64,000 bases of DNA from Neoscytalidium dimidiatum. Its lineage: Eukaryota > Ascomycota > Dothideomycetes > Botryosphaeriales > Botryosphaeriaceae. Shown here piece by piece: positions 32,475 to 44,187 of the stretch. The DNA lies in NCBI GenBank assembly GCA_037367355.1, contig CM074698.1, forward strand, positions 1,860,001 to 1,924,000, given 5' to 3'. The position numbers and the translations under genes are program-made. The notes under the pieces were generated by a model, which was given only the letters and a program-made list of their open reading frames with translations, made no database searches and was not told where the DNA came from. Each line of letters starts with the position of its first letter. Position 1 is the first letter of the stretch.

Positions 32475-34535
32475 ATAGTAGTTAAAGTATAACGACGGAG
32501 CCTCTACTACTAGATTTTAGAGTCGCCTAGTAGATTTAAATTTATTAAAGGATTTACCTTAAAGATAAAAAAAAGAAAAGCGATAATAAAATAAGAAGTT
32601 ACGTAATATAAGAGTTTAATAGACTTTATTATCTCTAATTAGACTTAAGTCTATATTAGAACTTTAAGTTAACTATAAAGATTAAAGCTATCTAAGAAGT
32701 ATAGCTTATATATAGATAGAAAAGTATATATAATTTAATATTTACGAAGTTTATTTCTATAAATAGTCTTAAACTATCTAAACTAATATTTAGAAGTTTA
32801 TTTTACTAAGTTCTTATAAATTAGTAAACTAGTAGAGTATTACGTAATTTCTATCTTTTAATAGACCTTTCTTAGGCGCTATTTATACTCCGCTTATTTT
32901 TTTCTTCTATCTATTCTAGGTTCTATAAAGACTACGCTATAATATCTTCTATATATTTCTTCTAGAACTAACGCTAAAGAACGCTAAAACTATAATCTAT
33001 ATAGAAGAAATACTTCTAGAAAATTTAAACGCTAATAAAAACTAAGATTAAGAAGTAGAAAAGGTCTTTAATAGCGGCTATATTAATAGTTAATTCTAAT
33101 ATCTTCTTAAATAGAAAGAAGAATAAGACGATATCTAGAAACTACTAAAAAACTACGATAGATATAGATAACTTATTAATAAGTTCTATTACTAAAATCT
33201 AGATTAACTAATACTACTAACTTATTAAATATAAAGAATCTAAAATTAAAATTAAAAAATAGAGACTACTACGCTAAATTAACTAGCTTAAAACTCTTAA
33301 ATAGTATAGTAGTAGAACTAATATTAAACGATTCGATAAAACGAAATAAGCCTATAATAGTATTAGCTAAGATATTATTATATATACGCTTTATTAATCG
33401 CTTTCTCTTAACGTTCTTAGAGTTAATAGAATTTCTAGCTTTATAAGCCGCCTTTAAGCGATCTAACTTCTTAAGATTCTTAATAGTCTATACCTTCTTA
33501 GAAATTATTAGGCTTCTATAATAGCGTAATAGATCTCGCTACTTATAAATATATTATAGACGGGCTATATTCTTCTAAAGAAGATTTAATATAGTTTACT
33601 TCTTTAATTTAGTCTTATTAATAGCGCGCTTTAATCGAACGACTATAGTAGTTAATACTAGACTTTAAAAGAAAGAAAAATAAATAATTAAAATTCTTTA
33701 AGCCGCTACTATTATAGACGGATAAACTCTAATAAATATATTCGCTATAACGTTTATAGCTAAGATCTATCTTATAAACTACCTCTACTTTATCTAGCTT
33801 ACGATAGATATTCGCTAATAAATACGCGGTATAAGAAATAGATATTCTCTTATTAAAAAAGTCGATTTTAGAAGCTAAGAACTTACGCTTAGTTCTCTAA
33901 GAATTATACTTACGCTTAGAAGGTATAATAGAACGAGACTTACGAGAAAGAAAATAAGAATATAATAAAAGTCTAAGATATAAATAAACGAAAGATTTTT
34001 TAAGCCGAAGATTTCTAAGAAGAGGGGTAGTATTATAAACCTATAAGGGATAAAAGACTATATAAATAGAAAGTAAGAAGTTAATAAGAATAAATACTAC
34101 GAGATAAAAATATAGTAGTAATATTATTTACTAGTACTATTAGAAGTTAGAATTCTAAAAGCGGACTTTAGCGTCTAAGTTATATAAAATTTAAAGGGCT
34201 TATATAGAATTAGAGCTAATCTAAACCTTTAATTTAAGACTTCGATCTATTATATCTAGATCTAAATTATTATAGCTCTTCTATAGTATATAGATACGCT
34301 CGTTAGATAGTATTCTAACCCTTATAGTTAACTTAAAATTCTAATATAGATTTAAAGTCTAATTAGAGGTAATAAGGCCTACTAAACTCCTATATTACGT
34401 AACTTCTTATTCTATTATTACTTCTCTTTCCTCGTCTTTAAGGTAAACCCTTCGATAAACCCGAACCTACTAGATAACTCCGAAGCCTAGTAGTAGAGGC
34501 CCCGTCGTTATACTAGCACTAGTAGAAGTTAAATT
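32475..34535. mobile_element. RIP-degraded element B with long inverted ends
   Basis: About 215 bp at 32475-32690 recur inverted at about 34310-34535. Landmarks are TATAACGACGG near 32500 and AAGTTACGTAATATA near 32601, each found as complement near 34504 and 34410. The part 32655-32945 is a direct repeat of 15780-16060 in element A. The interior has only short frames with RIP stops on both strands; no enzyme motif recognised. A second partial direct repeat joins about 34145-34260 with 34525-34612. Confidence 0.55.
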
Positions 34536-34612
34536 CTAGAAAGTAGGCTTTAGCGCCTTTATTATATAGAATCTACTAACCTACTCCCGGATTAAAAGCC
34601 TTAGTATCGATC

Positions 34613-35215
34613 TAATACCAACTTAGATTTACGAGAGCAGCAATATCTGGGCAAGATTCGTAGAGAAAATAAGCGGGAAGCAAACTGTCATTGCCTCTAG
34701 TAACATGTTTTGTGCCCTGCACTACTACTCCACTACAAATCAGATCCAGCGAAGTCGGTTCTCGTTGGATGGCGGCAGCGCCATGGTGGAAGTAGAAATG
34801 GGCGAGCCTCCGATTTGTGCGGAAGTGCTGCATTGCCATTATATCTGAAGGCCATCGACATCGTTGAACAATGCAAATCCTTCACGGCGAAGCAAACGGA
34901 AGAGCTGCTTCACATCTCTAGGGACAAGAAGGCAAGCCTCAAAAAAACTGGCCGAGGTTACTCCGTGCCCGGGCTTTTGGGATAGGTTCAGGCCGAATTT
35001 TCAAACGAGTGCGAATCTTTGAGCGGAGGTGTTGGAACAATTTTAACATGTTGAACTTTTTCCTTGGACTGGCGCATCACATAATATACGTTCATCTCTC
35101 GGTCCACAATTCTTACTCTCCAGAGACGTAATGCTATCCAATATTACCCAAGGAAATACCATTGACCTCAACAAGGTCACTCTTCTTCACGTAATGCACC
35201 TAAGAAAAGTAAAGA
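34613..35215. other. Edge of the RIP island, no assigned gene
   Basis: Base composition switches sharply near 34613 from RIP-degraded to normal. A plus-strand frame at 34710-34985 ends with KAIDIVEQCKSFTAKQTEEL and could be the last exon of a lost gene. A minus-strand frame (34839-34612) overlaps it. Neither matches a family known to me. Confidence 0.35.
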
Positions 35216-35678
35216 TTAATCTTCCTGGCTTCCCTCTCGAGTCCGACTGCTCCTTTCATCACCTTTCAACAAAGTGTTCGGGATGAAGAGACACCCAAGG
35301 ACACATAGACTCATCACTGGCACTAGCATAGTAAATACGGCATGAATGCCCTTCATCCGCGCAGTTGAGATCTCCAACTCCCAAGCTTCGGAACCGGTTG
35401 TTCCTCTCTGCCAGGTTCCATCCATCACCTGCTCTCGCAAGCTAGAAGGGAGACTGGTCGGAAGCGCCGACTTCATGACGGCAAATTGAACAGCGGTCGA
35501 TAGAGCTACGCCGACTGCTGCCCCTGAGAAGCGTAGTAAGTTCCGCGTCGAAGTGGCCACGGCGCGGTCTTGAGGTTTGGAGAGAGCTTGCAATGCCACG
35601 AGAGCTGCGTCGAGAATAAGCAACGAGTACCACAGGGGTCGCGTGCGGTGCTTTGTGAAGGCTTACCTGGCTGATGTA

Positions 35679-37016
35679 CAGTCGCCTACAGAAAGTCATT
35701 GGACACTTAAGCGAACACGTGCTCTCGCTTAACTATTAACCCACTTTCAGTCACCAGTTACTCGAAAACTAGTCAATAACTTCTCTATAAATGACTATCA
35801 AGCGAAAGACTAATCGAAGGGAGCACTCCCCCGCAACTCGTTCTACTATTTGGTTTCTTTACTGCCGAGGTGACTCTGTTCGAAAAATTAGTACCTTTTT
35901 GGACATTAGCAAGTCGACTGTCAGTTCAATTATTAAGCAAGTTAGAAATAAGCTTAAGGACCTATTTGCTATTGCAAAGCGAACTGGACGTCCACCGAAG
36001 CTCGATGAACGCGCTGAACGTCGTCTTATTCGATATATGGCCGAAAATCCCTTTAATTCAGTCGAGTGCCTGTCAACTCCAGGTAAACTCGGTTGTCGAC
36101 TTTATGCTAATATAACTCGGAAATATCTCGATAAAGCTGGACTACTAGCTCGTAAAGCAAGGACTAAGCCGTTTATTAACCCGGAATAGCGAAAAAAACG
36201 GCTTAATTTCGCCCGTAAAATACTTGATTTAGGACCTAAGGACTTGCAGTTGATTGCCTGGTCAGATGAAGCTATATTTAAGACTGGTTTAGACTAGTTT
36301 ACTAAGTGGGTTCGACGGCCAGTTGGCAAGGCATATTAAGAGAAGTACTGCAAGCCATCTTTTAAATTAGGCCGCAGTTCAGTGTCTGTTTAGGCTACTA
36401 TATTAATGTATAAGAAGGGTCCACTAGTAATCCTTAAAAATAGTCGAAAAATAGACTCGCAAGTCTATACCTAGTTAATTCTTAATTAATACGCACTTCC
36501 CTTTTATAAGGAACTAGTCAACGAATATGGGGACGCAGTTTGGATGGACGATGGACACCGTGTATACACCTCTAAGGCGACTACTAGGTACAGGGAGTCG
36601 CTACTTATTCAACGCTTAGACTAGCCACCACAGAGCCCCGACTTAAACCTAATTAAGAATCTTTAGGCAATAATTAAGCGTCGACTAGCAAAGAAGCGCC
36701 ACTAAATTAAGTCTATTTAACAGATAGAGGCTGCTATTAAGTGGGAATAGGACCAGTTGACTATTAGTGACTATCAAGCTAGTATTAAGAACTGGCAGGA
36801 GCGTCTTTTAGCAGTTATCCAAGTAAAGGGTGGACCGACTAGGTACTAGGCTAGTTACTAGTTAATTTGATTCTCTTACTGTTTCTCTAATACCCAATAT
36901 AAGTTATAAGGTGATAGAGTAACTATTTGTTGAAAGAAGAGGACTGGAAGTCGACAGGGTAGTTGAATCAGAATAGCGCATTGACCAGGTGTCCACTGAC
37001 TTTCTGTAGGCGACTG
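35679..37016 (+). mobile_element. Tc1/mariner-type DNA transposon, RIP-mutated
   Basis: 1338 bp flanked by TA at 35677-35678 and 37017-37018. Terminal inverted repeats of about 28 bp begin CAGTCGCCTACAGAAAGTCA at both ends and differ at one base. A transposase pseudogene fills the interior. The element lies inside exon 3 of the MFS gene. Confidence 0.93.
35791..36849 (+). pseudogene. Tc1-like transposase with RIP stops
   Basis: Frame starting MTIKRKTNRREHSPATRSTI has a helix-turn-helix part (SVRKISTFLDISKSTVSSII, about residues 29-48) and a GRPPKLDERAERRLIRYM linker. The DDE catalytic core has LIAWSDEAIF (first Asp), VWMDDGHRVY (second Asp) and SPDLNLIKNL. The third catalytic residue is expected as Glu in the SPDLNPIENLW-type motif and reads Lys here; a TG-to-TA change explains it. 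About a dozen in-frame TAG and TAA codons, the first at 36187, lie at sites that RIP makes from CAG, CAA or TGG. Non-functional. Confidence 0.88.
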
Positions 37017-38463
37017 TACAAATCCTACTCCGATTCCTTCAATGCTTAATGTGGCAACACACATGGGGATTGAGGTCGTCTGGGAAAACGCCAATTTCAT
37101 GCCAGCTCCAAGCAACCACAAAACCATGCCTGCATATAGTACGGGGCCATACCTGTCCGTGTGGATCCAGTAAGTATGAGTCCAAATCTCCAAAGAAGGA
37201 AAATAGCCTGCCTGACTTACCTGGCAGACTTCGCCATCAGCGGTCCAGAGAGCACTCCAGCAACACTCTGGACGAGGAGGAGCGGTAGGATCAGTGTCGC
37301 GCTTCTCAACGGACTGTAACCCCGCACGTCTTGGAAATAGACCGGCAAGAAATATAGGTCCACCTGCCACACGAGATCATACAAGGCGCCCTGGAGTAGT
37401 AGAACAGTAGTTGACACCTGACTGAACAGACGCAATGGAATCATTGGGATTTTGGCGAACCGCTTCTCCACGAGAAAGAAGAGCATGAACGACATGGATC
37501 CGACCACGAGCATGGAGATGATGAGGGCACTATTCCAGGGCCAAGTGCTGCCACCGGAGTTAATGGGTATCTTCCACGAGCACCCACATCGTGATCAGCG
37601 GCATCCTGACGAAAAGACAGTTTCCACGACGTCCCACCACTACTCACCAGCAGGAACACCAGCCCCGCCACCGCCGCCAGCAGCCCAAACCAATCGATCT
37701 TCCCCAACTTCTCCTTCCACCCGCCCTTGATCGGCTTCAACGGCAGCGCCACCCACATGACCGCAACACACGCGCCCGCCAAGATCGGCGGCACCCAAAA
37801 GATCCACCTCCACCCGTCCTCGCCCCTCCTCAGCATGCTCGCCGCCACGAACGGGCCGGTGCTCGCGCCCAGCCCGATCGCCCCGCTCAGCACGCCCTGG
37901 TACTTGCCCCTCTCCTTCAGGCTCACCAGGTCCGACACGGTGATCTGCACCAGCGAGCTGATGCCGCCGCCGCCCACGCCGCTCAGCGCGCGGCACGCGT
38001 ACAGCCAGGTCGCGGAGCGCGCGAACCCGCACAGCAGGTCGCCGGCGACGAGGAAGGCCGCGCACAGCAGCAGGACGGGCTTGCGGCCGAAGATGTCCGA
38101 CAGGCGCCCGTACAGCACCTGGAAGGCCGTCTGGCCCATCAGGTACGAGGTGCCCGCCCACGTGATGCCGGCGCCCGCGTCCAGCGAGCGCGAGATGGCC
38201 GGCAGCGCGGTCGCGGCCGAGTTGACGTCGAGGTAGGAGATGAAGTAGATGGCGGCGAGGCAGAGGTAGGCCGTGAGGAGGCGGCGGAAGGGCAGGCGCG
38301 AGGTTTGGTCGTGGATCTCGTGGGTGGTGGTGTCCGTTGTCGCTGTTGATGTTGACGAGGACGGCCGTGGTTGTGCTCGGGGATTGGGGACGGAGATTAC
38401 GGAGAGGGTTTGCGAGGATGTCTCGGGGGGGTGGAGCTCTAGCTGGACGGTTGTGGATGCCAT

Positions 38464-40203
38464 TTGGGGCATTTGGCTTCTTTCTTGGCGGCTTTTCAAC
38501 CTCTCTTATATTTTGATATTTTGTAGATATTGGATGTTCCAGATGGATCTTCCCGAGAGCGGAAGTGGGGTACTATCGAGGGGAAGCAAGGGTGACTCAT
38601 CTTGCAGTCAGCAATGCCCATGTAAATCGGTTGTTAGTTTCCGGGGGTTAATCACGCCATACCAGCTGTGTCTCGAGTCGGATATTGGTGCTGAGTTACA
38701 CCACGATAAGGTCAAGTATTCTAAGCCTTTCGGATATTTTTCTCTTATTCCAGCGCACGACTACTATGTCGTCTTCTCAATGTATCCGACACACTGCAGA
38801 ATCATACCGCCATTAGAAATTTTGTTATTGTCGACTGCAAATTGGTCGCGTTAGAACAACCAGTTAACCCATGATTCAAGTCTTAATATCGATGAATCCT
38901 ATCATGCCTGAAAAACGTTGTGCATTACACGCATGAGATGCTAGTAATGAGCAGCAGCAGACTAGAATATAGCTCCCAAGTACTTCGGCTCGAAGATACC
39001 GTAGGTATGCCGTTCGACACAGAACGCCGAACGGGGCAGTCGGTTGTTGACGTCTTTATGGTAATACCAGCAGTAATCTTTACAGTGCAATCTGATATTA
39101 GAACTCACTCCCTTGAAGGGACAGTAGCGAGTGAGGCATGCCTGGTATTTATTCTTCATAAAGTGTACAAGATACGCACTAATATGTCGGTGTTACACTA
39201 GCGCGGTCGTCATACGCGCATCGACATGTCAAGGACGCCAGATACGAGCATCTCTTGCCATATAACTTTATCGACAGTATCCACAGGCTCTATATCGTCA
39301 GAGAAAAGCTTCCTCCATTTTCTTGCTCTTTCGCTTCCATGTCCGCACAGATCGATATGTCAGTAGCGAAGCGGCAACAGACCGCCTTGGAAAAATTCGA
39401 ACAGTCTCGTGAAACTGCCTGCGTTTGGCCATTCGAGGGATTTCCTCTCCGCTTCCAGTCGCTCACATCTAGAAATCCAGGAGCGATGGTGATAATCTTA
39501 ATATTTATCAGATGAAATTCAGCGTCATATTTACTAAATAGGCTCTCAACTGGACGTCCGTGCAAAATGGCAAACTCTGAGAGTGAGCCACGATCAAGTA
39601 GTAGAAAGCCGCAGTGAGAAGATACCGTACGTTCTACACCTCTGGGCAGCCACAAGAAGTGTTGAAAAATGTCAAGTCTACACAGAAAACCAGATAGCGG
39701 GAGGCAGCCAAACGGACTTCTGAGTATGTGCGGAACGAAGGCGGTGAAGCCATAGGTGCGTGAACAGTTAGCCCAATGGCTTGGAATAATGAGATTCAAT
39801 CCTTAGGTGATAGACGTAGCTCAGCTGAATTGGTTCCACCATTCGGTATACCATTCTAAGAGTAACATTGACCAACAAAATACTAATATTCACCGGCGTA
39901 GAAGCCTATAATGTTGGGATTCTATTCGAATTGGCGTAGGGCGCTTCAAAGGCTACTACTTTCCTCCCTGCGGATATTACATGAAGACGCCTATCAGCAG
40001 AATGAAAAGCAAGAAAGCAAAACGCCTTTCGTAATCATCAGCAAGCACTGAAATTTTCGACCTATCACCGCCACGTTTTGTTGAAGAGTACCCAGTATAA
40101 GATACGAAGCTTAGCCACCTTGCACTCTACATACCCGTGATCAAACCCGTGAGTACGGAAACCTTGGCTCACGCGAGAAATCTGCCTTCGAGATTCTAAT
40201 CCA
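38464..40203. other. Intergenic, no gene recognised
   Basis: 1.7 kb upstream of the MFS gene. Several frames of 65-170 codons occur on both strands, but none has a signal peptide, domain motif or plausible intron structure. It probably holds the MFS promoter and the RAD7 3' flank. Confidence 0.45.
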
Positions 40204-42309
40204 TCAAGCTCCAACATCCACCATCATCTTTGATGCCTGCTCCAGCGGCTCCATCAACGACGCCGCCACCGCCATATCGAAGTCCGTAACGCCAGCCTGC
40301 TCGATAACATCTAGCGTCTTCGGCACGCCGATGAGGACGACGCCCTTTGGAACGACGACGCCCTCGACGCCGAAGTTGCCGAAGCTGACTAAGCGCTCTA
40401 GCTTCGGGCAAGACTTGAAGATGCCGGCGACGACGACAGTGTCGACGGAGTTGCAGAAGGAGACATCAAGTGTCTTGAGCTCTGGGTAGGTGTTCTGGCC
40501 GTCGAATACTTCCATGAAAACGTCATGCGAGATGTGGCGGCAAGAAGCTAGGTTCAATGACCTGAGCTGCTGGCCGGAGTGCTTCATAAGAGCGCGAAAG
40601 CCTTCGGATGCCAATCCGATAGCCTGCTCCGGGCCGTTGGGATTCTGGTTATCGACATCACGGGTTCCATTGAAGTCCGCGAAGTGGAGGGGTAGGTTTG
40701 CCCAGTCGTTGAAGAGCGCAGCAAATCCAGCATCTGAGCAGTAGTCATTCTCGGAGAAGCGAAGTTTGCGGAGGTTGCGGCACTGAGAGTGGATGGCATC
40801 AAGAACATCGTCGTTCGCATCCAAGAAGTGCTCAAGCGAGAGCGTTTCCAAGTTTGCACCAACGCATCCGATCAGGTTGACAATTCTCTCACTTGGAACT
40901 TCTGCAGAGGTCTGGAGTGACAGGTATCGGAGATGCTTGAGCTTAGAGATAGCATCGATGGAGTCGGCAGTGATACGACGGCAGAGCTTCAACTTAAGGC
41001 GAATGAGATTGGGTGCAGAGTCAACCATTGTTTCGACGGCCTCGTCATCAAATGCCGCATCGAGCCATTGGAGCTTCAGCTCTACCAGCTTCTTTCCCTG
41101 TTGAAAAAAAAGTTGCTTCCACATATCATTCGTGACCAAGTTCGTCGCGTAGAGTTGCAGAGAGCGGACGTTCTTGCACTTGTCCAACATGTACTCCATG
41201 TTCTCGTCCTTGAATTGGCATGCGTTGCGTAAGGTGACCTTCTGGATATGGGGAACGTTGGCAAATAATTCCGTGTAGTCCTCTGTTTCGAGATAAGCAG
41301 CGTCGTGGACAGCAACGCCGTCTAGATCTGGTCGCAGGAATAGCTTCAGGGTTCTTGGGGTAAGTACGCGCTTCTTAGAGAAGATCTCGGCAATCCTTTC
41401 CAGCACATTCTCCGGAAGATCCCCAAACTCGTCAATGTCATTGTGGTGCTTTGCGACCTTCTCGATGCACAACTGCTGCAAGGTCTTCGCACCTTGTGGC
41501 TTGTACGATGCATCCATGCGGTCGCTCTCAAGTTTGCGTCGACGGGTCTGGCCAGTAGGCTTCTTGGGTTTCTTGGAAGGACCGGCATCGGCAGCAATCT
41601 CCTTGCCGCAAGGGGTGCACAGCAACCCTCCGTCTGGTCCAGTCTTGCTATAGGGAGTGACGGTAAAGCGCTTATTGCAGATTTCGCAATTATCCAATTG
41701 GCCAGGCGGAGGCTGGACCTTCTTGTACATGTCCCGAGCAAGAGCATCATCGTAATCAGAATCGCTGTCACTAGCCTCGGCCTTCCGCTGGGCCTTCTTC
41801 TTCTTCTGGAACGCCTTGCTTTTCTTGATCTTAGCCAGATTCTTGGCTTCAGCATTTATTTCACTGGCTTTCCGTTTCCTAGATGGGGCGGAAGACGGGC
41901 CAGCCTCAACCTCCTCAGTCTGCGCATTGTTGTTCGAGCTGGAGCCGGCGTCGGGTGTTTGGGCGGCGGAGTTGTCTGCATCACTCGTGGCTTGTTGGCG
42001 ACGACGCTCGTAGTTGTCGCGGATTTCCGCTGCGGATATGTTGTTGGCCTGTGACAAATGGCTATCAGAGAATCTTGAATGACCAGGCGTCACAGTCGGC
42101 AGGGTGGATTTACCGCAAGGAAGTCGGTCAAAGCCGAATTTCTGGATAAAGAAGTCAGGCGCTGAAGTCACAAGACGTGCTTGTTCTATATTGTAAGCAA
42201 CGCGAGGAAGGTGAACGTACGGGCCACGAATGCGATTAGCATTGGAGCGTCTACCGGACCTGCTGTTTGTCAGTCGAAATCGGGGCCGGCGGATAAGGCT
42301 AGCTCACAT
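40204..42309 (-). CDS. RAD7: DNA repair protein Rad7 (leucine-rich repeat, NER)
   Basis: Main frame 42259-40204, about 686 aa. The start codon appears split: AT at 42309-42308, a 48-bp intron (42307-42260, GTGAGC..CAGCAG), then G, giving MSGRRSNANRIRGP, the usual Rad7 N-terminus. The frame then stays open to ANNISAAEIRDNYERRRQ. The QSALTDFLA-like stretch normally between these is not seen, so a further intron or an insert of about 40 residues is possible. Then come basic and acidic linkers, a four-Cys zinc site (CEICNKRF at about 191, CTPCGKE at about 217), an F-box-like DLPENVLERIAEIF at about 278, and leucine-rich repeats to the C-terminus. Rad7 works with Rad16 in global-genome nucleotide excision repair and in a cullin ubiquitin ligase. 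Confidence 0.9.
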
Positions 42310-43009
42310 TGTGGGAATGCAATATTGCTGGTCTGAGTCGAGAACGAATAGGTGCAGGCAGTGAGCTGTACGCCTTCTGCAAAAAGAGAGAACAGCGTAG
42401 TGGAGGGTGAATGGAGGTTGAACGAAAGTGGGTTGGTGAGAGTTGCGGGCAGACCTGCGCGGAGGCGATGGGCGGCCGACCGAATCGATAAGTAGCAACG
42501 CGCTAGCGTTCACGCGCTGTCAGGTGGCAAATCAAGACGCGATCCTCCACTTCATCCCAAAACAGCAATGTCCGCGCAGATCTATTTTTATCATTGCATT
42601 GTTTCACATCCAATCCTCAGGAACGAAGTTCTTAGCAATGAAGATACTTGTTTTTGAAGTCTGTCTATCTGTTGATGCCACCGTTAGCTCCGACCTTTTA
42701 TCGATTCCATCGAGATGAATAGTCGATCCCTGAAGACAATGAAACCATACCCATACCCTGACAGTTTGTGTAATGAGCAGCTCATCATCCGCAAGGTGAA
42801 CCTGCAGTCTGCAAAAGAAGGAATAACCATACTTTCTATGTTTGCATGGCGATATCTCGTCCAAGCCAGCCTATACGTGCCATAGTATGCACAGAACCCG
42901 AAAGCATTCTGACTGCTCGTTGCATCCTGAGCCTAATCTCAACTCGTGCGCCAGTGAGTCAAGGGTCAGCTGAAGGGAAGATCTGATGTGGCGAATTCGG
43001 AGACCGGAT
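42310..43009. other. Intergenic, no gene recognised
   Basis: Between the RAD7 5' end and the 3' end of the Stc1-domain gene; only short unconvincing frames. Confidence 0.5.
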
Positions 43010-44187
43010 TCAACGACGGCGACCGCTGGACATCGTGTACTCATCTTCGCTGTCATCATCATCGCTGGAAGACTCTTCCTCCTCCTCATCTCCTCCCCAA
43101 TGATCTTCTTCTTTCTCCGGTTCTTGCTGGGGCTCTGGCTTCTAACAGTTATATCAGTAGAATGAAAAGCGAAGGGTGGAAAGCTCGGACTTACGAAAGC
43201 TTTGACCTTGGCCCACTTAGAACCAGAGGAACTGGCCGGACGATTCGTCTCCATCGAATCTGCAACCGAAGCTGCACTGCTACGAGGGTGGCCGTACTTC
43301 ATGGGATCAAAGCCACTCCAGGACGAGACTCCGCCCTTGCTAGTACCGGAGGCAGAGGAAATGGAGGCAGCATAACTGACACTACGACCAGCAGCGCTGC
43401 CCGGAGCAGCATTGGCAGCAGCACTTCCACCGGCCGCCGAGCGGTCTCGGATCGGAGTCCAGAAACCGCCAGTAGTGGTGGAGGCTGTGTCGTTGAATGA
43501 AGTATTCTCGAAGTCTCCAACGAGATTGCCCGTGGCCGTACCAGCAGCAGAGTCTGCGTACGACGAAGTGACCTCGCTCAGATCACCGAACTCCTCGTCT
43601 GAAGAATCGCCGACTTCGTCGTCCGAGTCGGAGTTGGTGAGTATCTCGCCATGATAAGTCTTATGAGTTTCGATAGGCTCGGTCGACAACTGCTGCTTCA
43701 TGCAATCATTGCACCTCTTTGAAGAATTAGCAGTTGTTCTTGCTATGATGAATTGACGCTGGCTCACCGCATGGTCCGGGTTCTTGCGTTGAGCCTTCGC
43801 GAAATCTTCAAGGCCCTTGTCTTTCTCGCAAATGAAACATCTCAGCTCCATGACTTGGCGCGGGACGCATAGAGTGCATTGCGAGGTGAAAGGTCCCTTG
43901 TTTCTGAGAATCTTTTCCCGGAGATCATTAAGCCTCTTCCTCGCGAAGTTACTCTGTCCTTTGAATTTATTGCAGCGTTCGCAGCGAATCCTTGAGGCGG
44001 CCTCAGTCAGTATCTATCCTTGTACAAACTATATGCGGACTCTTACTTTTCTGGAAGGCGAATATTCCTCAGGCTACCAATAGGAAGCTTGTCAGCAGTC
44101 GTACCATAACCAAATTTGAAGAAAGAAGGTGACAGACCTCTCGGACGTGATGTCCTCGTTTCTGTAGTAGTGACCGTGGCCGGGCAT
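43010..44187 (-). CDS. Stc1-domain zinc protein
   Basis: Five exons: 44187-44138, 44073-44047, 43990-43768, 43716-43195 and 43141-43010. Introns are 64, 56, 51 and 53 bp with matching phases; 317 aa. The second exon is just 27 bp. The N-terminal third has four CxxC pairs: IRCERCNKFKGQSNFARKR, QCTLCVPRQ, LRCFICEKDKGLEDF and RCNDCMKQQ. This is the pattern of the Stc1 domain. In S. pombe Stc1 links the RNAi machinery to the CLRC histone H3K9 methyltransferase; filamentous relatives are mostly uncharacterised. The middle is Ser/Ala/Gly-rich and the tail is acidic (DEEEEESSSDDDD), both likely disordered. Family call good; role inferred. Confidence 0.82.

Larger units (their letters stand above)
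35216..38463 (-). pseudogene. DHA2-type MFS drug/H+ transporter gene, split by a Tc1-like transposon
   Basis: Minus-strand exons 38463-37648, 37570-37221, 37152-37017 // 35676-35667, and 35604-35216. Introns are 77, 68 and 62 bp. Exon 3 is cut by the transposon at 35679-37016. Removing the element with one TA copy leaves the phase intact and would give about 566 aa. Family marks: motif A GRLSDIFGRKPVL (residues 119-131), GVGGGGISSLVQITVSDLV, motif C SGAIGLGASTGPFVA, and the C-terminal LSKPQDRAVATSTRNLLRF. A hydrophilic N-terminal tail of about 60 residues precedes the first helix. Such 14-helix exporters remove toxins or antifungals across the plasma membrane. As it stands the gene cannot make a full protein. 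An upstream in-frame ATG at 38472 is an alternative start. Confidence 0.88.

Noticed and set aside
37591..38349. 252-codon plus-strand frame opposite the MFS gene
   Set aside because: Shadow of the GC-rich first exon; Arg/Gln/Pro/His-rich without domain.
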